Below, one piece after another: positions 33,856 through 45,214 of a stretch of DNA of 51,600 nt. Each line of letters opens with the position of its first letter. Position 1 is the first letter of the stretch. A program made the translations under genes and the position numbers. The DNA is from Clostridiales bacterium (GTDB taxonomy: Bacteria > Bacillota > Clostridia > Saccharofermentanales > Saccharofermentanaceae). The notes below the pieces were generated by a model. It was not told the origin of the DNA. It worked only from the letters and a program-made list of their open reading frames with translations, and did not search any database. Location of the stretch: assembly GCA_017617935.1 (NCBI GenBank), contig JAFZVF010000050.1, forward strand, positions 1 to 51,600. Reading direction: 5' to 3'.

Positions 33856-34889
33856 TTATCCTTATTCTCCATGCCTCGTCTCAACTGCCCGCAGGCAGCC
33901 ATTATGTCCTGTCCCATTTCCCTTCTTAAAGTCGCGTTGATTCCGCCTGACTCCAATATTTCCTGAAACTGCCTTACCCTCTGCTTGGAAGGCGCCTTAA
34001 ACGCGCTCCCCGGAACGTCGTTCGCGGCGATGAGGTTGACGTGCCACAAGCCTTTTCCAAGGAGCCTTACAAGTTCTTCAGCCTGCTCGTCTCCGTCATT
34101 TACGCCGCCGAAAAGCGTGTACTCGAAAGTAAGCCTTCTGTTCGTCTTCGCGACGTAGTTCCTGCAAGCGCCCATCAGTTCGTTCAACGAATACTTGTTT
34201 GCGATAGGCATCAGGCTCTTCCTGATCTCGTCGTTTGGCGCATGAAGCGATATGGAAAGATTGACCTGAAGATCGAGCTCAGTGAACCTCTTTATCATGG
34301 GAACGAGTCCGCAAGTCGAGATCGTTATGTGTCTTGCGCCAAGATTTAACCCATCAGGATCGTTTGCGAGCTTAACAAAGCCCATGACCTCGTCGAAATT
34401 ATCGAAAGGCTCTCCGATGCCCATGATGACTACGCTTCTGATCCTCTCGCCCACGATCTTTTGTGAAACCGCGACCTGGGCAAACATCTCTCCTGAAGTA
34501 AGGGACCTTCCGAAACCGAGCTTTGAAGAAGCACAGAACCTGCAGCCCATCCTGCATCCGGCCTGCGATGAAATGCATATCGAAAGTCCCGTCTTATAGC
34601 GCATTACAACGGTCTCTATTATGTTTCCGTCATGAAGTTCAAATACGAGCTTCGTTGTTCCGTCCAATTTGGAAACGAGTTTCTGCCTGACCTCAAAGCT
34701 GCCGAAGATAAAGTTTTCCTCAAGCTTTGCCTTAATGTCCTTGGGAACGTTATTCATGTCGGAAGTATCCGTAACGCCCGAAGACAGCCATTTGTATATC
34801 TGACCCGCCCTGTAGGACTGGATGCCGTTTTCCTGGCACCAGGCTTTGAGTTCATCCAGCGTAAGATCGAGACAGAATTTTCGGTTCAC
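33852..34889 (-). CDS. rlmN: 23S rRNA / tRNA adenine C2-methyltransferase RlmN
   Basis: A radical-SAM methyltransferase acting on A2503 of 23S rRNA and A37 of some tRNAs. The 345-residue protein has the iron-sulfur motif CRMGCRFC, MGIGEPFDN, STCGLVP, and a late MAACGQLR with one of the methyl-shuttling cysteines. The start is a GTG overlapping the rsmB stop. Confidence 0.96.
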   Translation of the reverse strand: MNRKFCLDLTLDELKAWCQENGIQSYRAGQIYKWLSSGVTDTSDMNNVPKDIKAKLEENFIFGSFEVRQKLVSKLDGTTKLVFELHDGNIIETVVMRYKTGLSICISSQAGCRMGCRFCASSKLGFGRSLTSGEMFAQVAVSQKIVGERIRSVVIMGIGEPFDNFDEVMGFVKLANDPDGLNLGARHITISTCGLVPMIKRFTELDLQVNLSISLHAPNDEIRKSLMPIANKYSLNELMGACRNYVAKTNRRLTFEYTLFGGVNDGDEQAEELVRLLGKGLWHVNLIAANDVPGSAFKAPSKQRVRQFQEILESGGINATLRREMGQDIMAACGQLRRGMENKDK

Positions 34890-36307
34890 TCCTGGTCATC
34901 CTTTCGGTCTTTTTCCATCCTGCAGATAAAGAAGCCTTCCGTTCCGTCAGTATCAGGGAAAAGCGTTATCATGCCGTTTTCGGCCGCTTCCTTCCTGTCC
35001 TCGTCCATCACAAGCGTATCGGGCAGATACTTCGTGATCGACGCGGTATGGAAGCTCTTGTGTGCTTCTATGAAGGCATTTACCTGATTCTCGTTCTCGT
35101 CGCTGTTAAGCGTGCAGGTGCAATATACGAGCGTGCCGCCGGGTTTTACCATCTTGGCGGCGCTGTCCAGGATCGCCTGCTGTATTGGCAAAAGCTCTTC
35201 AATGCGCTCAAAAGTAATGTTCTGCCTGATGTCGGGCTTTCTTCCGATAAGGCCAAGTCCGCTGCACGGAACGTCGCACAAAACGAGGTCGTAGGACTTC
35301 TTTGAATCCTTGTTTTCCTTGGCTATCTTAGCGGCGTCGCAGCATTGGACGGAGATGGACTTGAGACCAAGTCTTTCTGCATTCTCAGCCACCAGCGCAA
35401 GCCTTGATTCATTGACGTCGCACGAAAGGATCTCGCATTTGTCATGGCACAAAGCTGCCATGTGCGTTGACTTTCCGCCCGGAGCGGAGCATACGTCAAG
35501 GATCCTGTCGCCTTCCGAAGGCGCTGCGATCAAGGATGCGAGCATCGCGGCCTCTCCCTGGATGAACATGCCGTACTTTGAATAGATCTCGCTGTTCTCA
35601 AGACCCTTAAGTCCGCCCGTGATCTCAACGGCGTCCCTTATTATCTTTGCCGGAGCAGCATTAATGCCCATAGCCTTGAGTTCATTGATGAGCTTTTTAG
35701 AGTCAACTTTTGAACCGTCAAATCTGACGGTCGTGCCGGAAGTCTTCAGGAACGCCATGCCGATGTCGAAAGCCCTGGACTTGCCGAAATCCTTCTTGAA
35801 TATGCCGTAGATCTCAGGCTTCAAAGACGCCCTGATCCCTGGCTTGTACTGATCAAGATACTTCTTGGCTTCAGGCGCGGAAGCATATTTCCTGACCACC
35901 GCGTTTACATAGCCCGAAACCTTGTGATTGTACTTCTTCGCTATCTCGACCGATGAATCGCAGACCGCGTAATCGGGAATGCTCTCACCAAACTGAAGCT
36001 GCCAAACGGCCATCCTGATTATCGTCCTGGTAATCGGATCCATCTCGTCTGGGTCTTCCTTGGTTATGTGGCGGATGAGGAAGTCGATCGCGAACGTATA
36101 GGTGATCGTTCCATAGAGCATAGCACGGGTAAAATCGAGCTTTTTGCCGAGGGAATCCGCGGCTTTGTCAGCCTTCTTTATGACCAGATTTGAGAATGCG
36201 CCTTCCTCATATACCAGATACAGCATAAGGAAGCACAACTCTCTTTCATTGCCTGCTTCAAGCAATCGGATAACGTCTTTTTTCTTATATCTGATCGGGT
36301 TGTTCAT
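34886..36307 (-). CDS. rsmB: 16S rRNA cytosine C5-methyltransferase RsmB
   Basis: Methylates C967 of 16S rRNA. The 473-residue protein has an N-terminal NusB-like RNA-binding domain (about 20-150) and a C-terminal Rossmann methyltransferase domain with DVCSAPGGKSTHMA (SAM site), DVPCSGLG and VYCTCTLN (the two catalytic cysteines). It sits between fmt and rlmN, the usual Firmicutes gene order. Confidence 0.96.
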   Translation of the reverse strand: MNNPIRYKKKDVIRLLEAGNERELCFLMLYLVYEEGAFSNLVIKKADKAADSLGKKLDFTRAMLYGTITYTFAIDFLIRHITKEDPDEMDPITRTIIRMAVWQLQFGESIPDYAVCDSSVEIAKKYNHKVSGYVNAVVRKYASAPEAKKYLDQYKPGIRASLKPEIYGIFKKDFGKSRAFDIGMAFLKTSGTTVRFDGSKVDSKKLINELKAMGINAAPAKIIRDAVEITGGLKGLENSEIYSKYGMFIQGEAAMLASLIAAPSEGDRILDVCSAPGGKSTHMAALCHDKCEILSCDVNESRLALVAENAERLGLKSISVQCCDAAKIAKENKDSKKSYDLVLCDVPCSGLGLIGRKPDIRQNITFERIEELLPIQQAILDSAAKMVKPGGTLVYCTCTLNSDENENQVNAFIEAHKSFHTASITKYLPDTLVMDEDRKEAAENGMITLFPDTDGTEGFFICRMEKDRKDDQE

Positions 36308-36322
36308 ATGAATGCCTCGCTT

Positions 36323-37291
36323 TTAAGAAAAGACCTGTCCGGGCTTGTAATTGTGCGAAACGTCACGGCTGTTCAATCGTTTTCCGCCCGCAAACTGCAG
36401 TTCCAGGATCTTTATAAATCCGTTTCCGCATTTAATGATGAGGTTTTCGCCCTTGCTAGAGACGATCGTACCGGGAGCCGCCTGTTCCGCCAAAGCCTTG
36501 TCGGCAACGGCAGGAAGCTCATCAACCACCCTTGTATCATAGATCTTGAGTTTTCTTTCGCCCGCTTCCGTGTAAGCACCGGGCCAGGAGCTCAAAGCCC
36601 TTACCTTGTTGTGTATGACGGATGCCGGCTCGTCCCATGTAAAATGACCTTCCTCGGAAGATAAAGGCGGACAATACGTAGCCTTGGAATCGTCCTGTTT
36701 AACAGGGGTAAGCCTGCCTTCTGAAAGATCGATGACGGCCTGGGGAAGCATCGATGCGGAAAGGTTCGCGAGGCTCATCATGAGCTCATCCGAATGCATG
36801 TCGGGACCTATCTCAATCTCCTTCTGGATCAGGATGTCGCCCGTATCCATGCCTTCTGCCATCATCATTATCGTGATGCCCGTGACCTTGTCGCCTTCCA
36901 AAACGGCCCTTTGAACGGGCGCGGAGCCCCTTCTTTCAGGAAGAAGGCTTCCGTGGCAGTTGATGCAGCCAAACTTTGGGATGTTAAGGACGGACGGCGG
37001 AAGTATCTTTCCGTAAGCCGCCGTGACGATCATGTCGGGCTTTGCTTCAGAGATCTTATTGAAAGCCTCGTCAGTCCTCAGCGTATTTGGCTGAAAGACT
37101 TCTATTCCCTGCTCCAACGCGTAAACCTTGACCGGAGGGGGCGTTAGTATCTGCTTTCTTCCGACGGGCTTGTCGGGCTGGCAGCAGCAAAGGACGACGT
37201 TAAAGCCGCCTTCAACGAGCGCCTTGAGATTGACCTGCGCAAACTCAGGCGTTCCCATGAATACGATTCTTAAATCGCGAGGATCAGTCAA
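36323..37291 (-). CDS. fmt: Methionyl-tRNA formyltransferase
   Basis: Formylates initiator Met-tRNA using 10-formyltetrahydrofolate. The product has IVFMGTPEFA, CHGSLLPERRGSAPVQRA with the catalytic Asn-His region, and a C-terminal OB-like tRNA-binding domain ending in LQFAGGKR. The start is taken as the TTG at 37291, 9 bases after GGAGG; a GTG at 37300 lies almost on top of that site. Notably, the ribosome site is made by the GAG GAG GAG codons at the end of def. Confidence 0.95.
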   Translation of the reverse strand: MTDPRDLRIVFMGTPEFAQVNLKALVEGGFNVVLCCCQPDKPVGRKQILTPPPVKVYALEQGIEVFQPNTLRTDEAFNKISEAKPDMIVTAAYGKILPPSVLNIPKFGCINCHGSLLPERRGSAPVQRAVLEGDKVTGITIMMMAEGMDTGDILIQKEIEIGPDMHSDELMMSLANLSASMLPQAVIDLSEGRLTPVKQDDSKATYCPPLSSEEGHFTWDEPASVIHNKVRALSSWPGAYTEAGERKLKIYDTRVVDELPAVADKALAEQAAPGTIVSSKGENLIIKCGNGFIKILELQFAGGKRLNSRDVSHNYKPGQVFS

Positions 37292-37296
37292 AAGGA

Positions 37297-37788
37297 TCAC
37301 TCCTCCTCGTCGTCTTCGTCTTCGACGCGGTAAACCTTGCCGTCAACGGACTTGTCGATAAAAAGGATGCCGTCAAGGTGGTCATATTCGTGGCAGATGC
37401 ATCTGGCGAGCAGATCGTCAGCCTCCAATACGAACTCGTTGCCGTTACGGTCAAGTGCCTTGACCTTTACGTGACTGGGACGGTCAACTTCACAAGTCAT
37501 TCCGGGAACGGAAAGGCATCCTTCGCCTCCTACCTGTGAGCCGCTCGTTTCAAGTATCTCAGGATTGATGAATTCGATCTTTCCGTGGTCATCGCCTACG
37601 TCTACGATAAAGACGCGTCTCAACACTCCGACCTGCGGAGCGGCAATTCCTATCCCGCGGTTCTCGTAATACATGGTGTCAGCCATGTCATCGAGAAGCT
37701 TGATTATCCTCGGAGATATCTCGTCCACGGGACGCGACTTCTTCCTAAGCAGCGGATCTCCTTCTATTACAAGATTTCTTAAAGCCAT
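37297..37788 (-). CDS. def: Peptide deformylase
   Basis: Removes the formyl group from nascent proteins. The 163-residue metalloenzyme has the three family motifs GIGIAAPQVG, EGCLSVPG (Cys metal ligand) and HEYDHLDG (two His ligands and catalytic Glu). It ends in an acidic EDEDDEEE tail. It is the first gene of the def-fmt-rsmB-rlmN-prpC-prkC-rsgA-rpe-thiN operon. Confidence 0.97.
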   Translation of the reverse strand: MALRNLVIEGDPLLRKKSRPVDEISPRIIKLLDDMADTMYYENRGIGIAAPQVGVLRRVFIVDVGDDHGKIEFINPEILETSGSQVGGEGCLSVPGMTCEVDRPSHVKVKALDRNGNEFVLEADDLLARCICHEYDHLDGILFIDKSVDGKVYRVEDEDDEEE

Positions 37789-37816
37789 TGATCTACCTCA
37801 TAAATAAATATAAATA

Positions 37817-37845
37817 ATTATATGATTCAAACTCCCCATGAGCAA
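37817..37845 (-). promoter_or_regulatory. Promoter of the def-to-thiN operon
   Basis: On the minus strand TTGCTC (37845-37840) and a consensus TATAAT (37822-37817) are 17 bp apart, about 30 bases before the def ATG. No terminator is visible between the AMP-ligase stop at 37858 and this promoter, so read-through from the secA operon is possible. Confidence 0.8.
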
Positions 37846-37857
37846 GCATTCAATGCC

Positions 37858-39516
37858 TTATGACCCGTTTTCCATGCTAAGGAGCGCTTCCGTATCCGCT
37901 TTCCCGACTTTGGTCTTCGGGATCTCGTCAATAACGACGAAGCTTCTCGGCATCGCGAATTTAGAGACCTGCAAAGCCAGTTCCTTCTTGACTTCTTTTA
38001 GAGCTTCATCAAAGCCTCCCTCTCGCACTGCCTTCTTGTCGAAAACTATATAGGCCCTTACGATCTCGCCCCTGAGCGCGTCCGGAACGCCAATGACGGC
38101 GCAATCGGAGACTCCGTGACAAGATCTGATGACGTCTTCCAAAACGCCAGGATAAACGTTGTATCCGTTCGTGATTATCATCCTCTTGATCCTGCACTCA
38201 AAGTAAAGGAGCCCATTCTCCCCGATCCTTCCCATGTCGCCCGTATGGAGCCACACGCGGCCTTTTTCGTCCATTTTTAGGGTATCGCGGTTTTCTTCCT
38301 TTTCGTTGAAATATCCGATCATGACGGAAGGTCCCGAGATCAGGATCTCACCGTTCGTACCTTTGGGAAGTTCATTGCCCGTTTCAGGATCGATTATCTT
38401 GAAATTCGTATTGCCGTAAGGCCTGCCGATGCAGTTGTGTTCCAGGCATCCAGGCGGCATGAGGCTTACTCCGGAAAGGCACTCGGTAAGACCATAACCC
38501 TGTCTTACGACGGCCTTGCTTCCATGCCTTGAAAGAAGCTCGTTCATTGCATCCTGGGTGTCAGAAGGCAATCTGTCGCCTCCTGATATGACGAGTTTTA
38601 CGAACGACATGTCCACATCCTTTGAATCACCCGCCACGATTGCCCCGAAGATTGCGGGAACGCCCGCAATAACGGCGGGCTTGTATTTTGAGATCAGCTG
38701 GATGAACTTCTTAACCTTAAAAATAGGAAGCAGGATCGAAGTTCCGCCGTACATAAGGACCGTGTGGATGCCTACTCCCAGGCCGAAACCGTGGAATATC
38801 GGCAAAACCGACAGGAACCTGTCGCCTTTTTCAAGGCATTCACAGCTTTCAATGGCCGCTTCGGCATTCTTGTTGAAATTGGTCGAAGAAAGCAAAACAC
38901 CCTTGGCCTTGCCCGTCGTTCCTCCCGTGTAGAGCATCGCGCACGCGTCTGAAGCGATGGGACGATCGTCTTCTTTAATGGAACAGGGTTTCGTACCCTT
39001 TTTAAAGAATTCCGGGAAGGTCTCAAACCGAATGAATGCGGGCGTCTTGACGCCTGATCTGACTTTTAGCGCAAGCCTCGCCATCCTGGGAAGATATTCA
39101 GCAGGGCTAACGAGAACAACCTTTTTGACGTTGCCCGAAAGAAAGGTAATCCCCGCAGGAAGCTCATCGTAAACGAACACGATCTGAGGATTGGTTGAAG
39201 CGATGTAGGATTCCAGCTCCCTTACTGCCGAAAGAGGATGGATCAGGTCACAGACCGCACCGAGCTTGGAACATGCGTAGAAGACGAAGACTGCCTGCGG
39301 AACGTTCGGCAGTATTACCGCAACGTGCATCCCGCTCCTCACGCCGTGCAAGTACATGGCGGCTGCGCAACGGTCGACGTTTGCGAGCAAAGAGGTATAC
39401 GAGATCTTGTTTCCGTAGTATTCAATCGCGGTAAGATCTTTGTATTCTTCGGCTTTGGACTTAATGCATTCATAAATGGTAAGTCCGTTTCTATCGAAAT
39501 CAGAGTTTTCAGGCAT
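37858..39516 (-). CDS. Acyl-CoA synthetase-like AMP ligase
   Basis: A 552-residue stand-alone adenylate-forming enzyme of the long-chain fatty acid CoA-ligase type. Motifs: LYTGGTTGKAKGVLLS (P-loop), GYGLTECLSG, WLHTGDMG, KRMIITNGYNVYP and the catalytic lysine in KTKVGKAD. It has no carrier domain and no membrane segment. It is translationally coupled to ahcY through a TAATG junction. It is the third AMP ligase in this window. Fatty or aromatic acids are possible substrates. Confidence 0.9.
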   Translation of the reverse strand: MPENSDFDRNGLTIYECIKSKAEEYKDLTAIEYYGNKISYTSLLANVDRCAAAMYLHGVRSGMHVAVILPNVPQAVFVFYACSKLGAVCDLIHPLSAVRELESYIASTNPQIVFVYDELPAGITFLSGNVKKVVLVSPAEYLPRMARLALKVRSGVKTPAFIRFETFPEFFKKGTKPCSIKEDDRPIASDACAMLYTGGTTGKAKGVLLSSTNFNKNAEAAIESCECLEKGDRFLSVLPIFHGFGLGVGIHTVLMYGGTSILLPIFKVKKFIQLISKYKPAVIAGVPAIFGAIVAGDSKDVDMSFVKLVISGGDRLPSDTQDAMNELLSRHGSKAVVRQGYGLTECLSGVSLMPPGCLEHNCIGRPYGNTNFKIIDPETGNELPKGTNGEILISGPSVMIGYFNEKEENRDTLKMDEKGRVWLHTGDMGRIGENGLLYFECRIKRMIITNGYNVYPGVLEDVIRSCHGVSDCAVIGVPDALRGEIVRAYIVFDKKAVREGGFDEALKEVKKELALQVSKFAMPRSFVVIDEIPKTKVGKADTEALLSMENGS

Positions 39517-40769
39517 TAAAAATCCCAGGAAGAGATGTACTTCTTCTGTTCTTCGGTAAGCTCGTCGATCTTGACGTCCTTCGTTTTAAGAAGGATCTCA
39601 GCGACCCTGTTGTCAATCTCTTCAGGAGTCTGATATACGTCGATCGGAAGACGCTCGGGCTGGCTTGCGATGCACATAGCGGACTGTGCCTGCAGGGCAA
39701 AGCTCATGTCCATGATCTCAACAGGATGTCCGTCGCCGGAAGCTAGGTTTACAAGCCTGCCTTCAGCGATCACGCAGACCGTGTTTCCGTTTGGAAGCTT
39801 GTATCCGATAATGTTGTGACGGAGTTCGTCTGCGGAAACGGCCATCTTCTTAAGTTCGGCAACGCTGACTTCGCAGTCGAAATGGCCTGCGTTGCAGCAT
39901 ACGGCGCCGTCCTTCATTGCGAGGAAGTGCCTGCCGACGATGACGTCCTTGCAGCCCGTAACCGTAACGAAGAAATCGCCCAAAGGAGCAGCTTCGTCCA
40001 TTGTCATTACGGTGTAGCCTTCCATGAGCGCCTCACAGGCCTTTACGGGATCGATCTCGGTAACGATAACTTTTGCGCCAAGGCCCTTTGCCCTCATGGC
40101 GACTCCCCTGCCGCACATTCCGTAGCCTGCAACGACAACCGTCTTTCCGGCTACGACAAGGTTGGTGGTAGCCATGATGCCAGTCCAAACGGATTGGCCG
40201 GTACCGAACCTGTTGTCGAAAAGGTGCTTGCATCTTGCATCGTTTACCGCAATCACGGGATAGGCAAGCTTGCCCTCCTTCTTGAGGATCTCGAGGCGGT
40301 GAACGCCCGTGGTGGTCTCTTCGCATCCGCCCAAGATCTTGGGCGCAAGATCCTTCATGTCCGAGTGAAGGAGCAAAGCAAGGTCTCCGCCGTCATCGAT
40401 AACGATGTCGGGACCAAATTCGAGAGTCTTTCTAAGGCGGCCGAAATACTCTTCTTCGGGATCGCCGTGAACTGCGTAAACGTTCATTATGTCAAGCGAA
40501 GCAAGGCCCGCCGCGACGTCGTCCTGAGTGGACAACGGATTACAACCGGTGAGAGCGACTTCTCCGCCGCCTCTTGCCAGAGCCCTTGCAAGACACGCAG
40601 TCTTTGCTTCTACATGCACTGAAACTGAGATCTTAAGACCCTTGAAGGGCTGCTTTTCTATGAGCTCGGCTTCTATCGCACGAAGTACCGGCATATTTCT
40701 GTATGCCCATTCGATCTTCTCCAATCCATACGGGGCAAGGCTTATATCCTTAACTTCGTAGTTAAACAT
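39516..40769 (-). CDS. ahcY: Adenosylhomocysteinase
   Basis: Hydrolyses S-adenosylhomocysteine to adenosine and homocysteine with bound NAD. The 417-residue protein shows SVHVEAKTACLARAL, GCNPLSTQDDVAAGL, an NAD-binding VVAGYGMCGRGVA, and NAGHFDCEV. Many Clostridia use Pfs/LuxS instead, so its presence is informative. The following purine nucleoside phosphorylase could remove the adenosine or its deaminated product, a sensible pairing. Confidence 0.95.
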   Translation of the reverse strand: MFNYEVKDISLAPYGLEKIEWAYRNMPVLRAIEAELIEKQPFKGLKISVSVHVEAKTACLARALARGGGEVALTGCNPLSTQDDVAAGLASLDIMNVYAVHGDPEEEYFGRLRKTLEFGPDIVIDDGGDLALLLHSDMKDLAPKILGGCEETTTGVHRLEILKKEGKLAYPVIAVNDARCKHLFDNRFGTGQSVWTGIMATTNLVVAGKTVVVAGYGMCGRGVAMRAKGLGAKVIVTEIDPVKACEALMEGYTVMTMDEAAPLGDFFVTVTGCKDVIVGRHFLAMKDGAVCCNAGHFDCEVSVAELKKMAVSADELRHNIIGYKLPNGNTVCVIAEGRLVNLASGDGHPVEIMDMSFALQAQSAMCIASQPERLPIDVYQTPEEIDNRVAEILLKTKDVKIDELTEEQKKYISSWDF

Positions 40770-40787
40770 AACTAAAGCTCCTTTATA

Positions 40788-41626
40788 TTACAGTCGTCTG
40801 ATGAATTCCTTCATGAGCGCGCAGCTCTGTTCGGATGCGGCTGCGGCAGTATCGAGAACTTCCTTCTCGGAAAGCGGACCCTTGCTGATGCCTGCAGCCA
40901 TATTGGTTACGCAGGACATTGCCACGACGCGAAGTCCCAAGTGTGAAGCGCATACGGCTTCAGGAACGGTGGACATTCCGACGCAGTCGGCTCCCAAAAT
41001 GCGTAGCGCCCTTATCTCAGCGGGAGTTTCGTACTGAGGGCCCTTCATGTAAGCGTAAACGCCGCGTGAAAGCTTTACTCCCAGGTCTTTTGCACAGTCT
41101 TCGAGCGTCTTGATGAGTTCTCTGTCATAAACGCTGCTCTGATCAGGGAATCTCGTACCGAATTCTTCGATGTTCGGTCCCCTTAAAACGGATTCCGCAT
41201 AGAATGACAGATGGTCTTCAATTGCAACGAATTCGGGCGGAACCATTTCAGTCTTTATTCCGCCTGCCGCATTGGTAAGGATCAGGGTCTTAACGCCGAT
41301 CAGGCCGAGGACCCTGATATAGAAGACAACCGTTTCCATCGGATAGCCTTCATAGTAGTGGAACCTTCCATTCATCATGAAGACGTCCTTGCCGGACAAG
41401 GATCCCGCGATCAGCCTTCCTGCATGTCCGGGAGCGGTTGATTTCGGGAAATCCGGGATTTCCGAATAAGGCACTGAAAAATACTGTTCACAGATATCAG
41501 CCAAGGGACCTAAGCCGGAACCCAAAACTATGCATATCTCAGGCACCTTCCGTCCGCCGAGCAGTCCTTTGACGTAATCTCCGGCGCGTTTTACTGATTC
41601 CAGGTATTTTTCCTTGTCTTCGATCA

Positions 41627-41627
<1 letters not shown>
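40788..41627 (-). CDS. Purine nucleoside phosphorylase, trimeric class
   Basis: Cleaves purine nucleosides with phosphate. The 279-residue protein has IVLGSGLGPLAD (phosphate site), GHAGRLIAG, RFHYYEGY, LTNAAGGI and GMSTVPE, all typical of the PNP-I (inosine/guanosine) family. It is coupled to secA through TAATG. Its position just before ahcY suggests salvage of nucleosides released by SAH turnover. Confidence 0.95.
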
Positions 41628-44416
<2,789 letters not shown>

Positions 44417-44893
44417 TTACTCCGATTTCTCCTCTTGTTCTTTATTCTCTTGTTTTTTATTCTCTCGTTCATTTAGACGCTTTAATGCCGTTCTGTATCC
44501 GCCGTCCGGATTGACGTAGCACGTCTTGACCCTGGAAATGGTCGTAGAGCTCACCTTCGTGCTGCTCCTGGCCTTTCCCCTGACCCTGCCTGCACCGTGT
44601 CTGGAATCGGAAGAAGATCCAGCCTCTTCAGATTCAGGCGTACCGGAAAGTTCCTTGATTATCTCCTCATAGCTCTTTCCCTGCTCGATCCTTCTTACGA
44701 TCTGCCAACGGTGAAGAAAAGAATGAAGCTCGTTTACCGAACACAGGTCCTTGAAGAACTTGTGAAGTTCGTCAGGATTCTCCATGGTGAGGATGGCGCC
44801 GTACAGGTCCATCAGTTCTTCCATTTCGCTGTCGGTGAACGCAGCGGCAAACTTAATCTCGTTCTTATCGATGTTCTTGATCATATGGATCAC
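44417..44893 (-). CDS. YerC/TrpR-like regulator with insertion in the helix-turn-helix
   Basis: A 158-residue DNA-binding protein of the TrpR/YerC superfamily. Residues 18-75 match the family's helical dimer part (MEELMDLYGAILTMENPDELHKFF). The helix-turn-helix should read SYEEIIKELSG directly followed by SSTTISRVKTC. Here about 30 residues rich in Ser, Gly and Arg (85-114) separate the two helices. The C-terminus is a charged Lys/Glu helix. The start is a GTG overlapping the previous stop by four bases; an ATG at 44884 is the alternative. It sits directly upstream of secA. The targets are unknown. Confidence 0.85.
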   Translation of the reverse strand: MIHMIKNIDKNEIKFAAAFTDSEMEELMDLYGAILTMENPDELHKFFKDLCSVNELHSFLHRWQIVRRIEQGKSYEEIIKELSGTPESEEAGSSSDSRHGAGRVRGKARSSTKVSSTTISRVKTCYVNPDGGYRTALKRLNERENKKQENKEQEEKSE

Positions 44894-45123
44894 CCGACCG
44901 GATTGTTTACGTAATCAAGGAAAAATCTGCCAAAACCCGTAAAAAAAGCTACGAAAAGCACGGTTAAGATAAGGACTGCCACAATACCCATCAGACACCT
45001 TGAAAAGAAAAGGTTCTTCTTCGCCCTTCTTAAAGTGTCTCCGATCGACAGATTTGCCGTGCTGTCGGTATTTATTCTCGAATTGGCCAAGCTTGGCGTT
45101 CTGACTGTATTCTCGTGTTTCAA
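44890..45123 (-). CDS. Small single-pass membrane protein
   Basis: A 77-residue protein with a polar, Asn/Thr/Ser-rich N-terminal half and one transmembrane helix at about residues 45-67 (CLMGIVAVLILTVLFVAFF). The start is a TTG at 45123, with GGAGGT 7 bases upstream; the in-frame upstream codons to 45162 run across that ribosome site. It resembles no family that was recognised. It leads the operon containing the YerC-like regulator and secA and overlaps the former by four bases. Confidence 0.75.
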   Translation of the reverse strand: MKHENTVRTPSLANSRINTDSTANLSIGDTLRRAKKNLFFSRCLMGIVAVLILTVLFVAFFTGFGRFFLDYVNNPVG

Positions 45124-45150
45124 GTGAGATACCTCCAAATTTACCGATAT

Positions 45151-45179
45151 ATAATATCGCAAATTCGAATTTAATACAA
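45151..45179 (-). promoter_or_regulatory. Promoter of the secA operon
   Basis: On the minus strand TTGTAT (45179-45174) and TATTAT (45156-45151) are 17 bp apart, about 25 bases before the TTG start at 45123. Confidence 0.75.
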
Positions 45180-45214
45180 TAAATTAAATATAAGGAAGCA
45201 TCCCGTCCAAAAGG

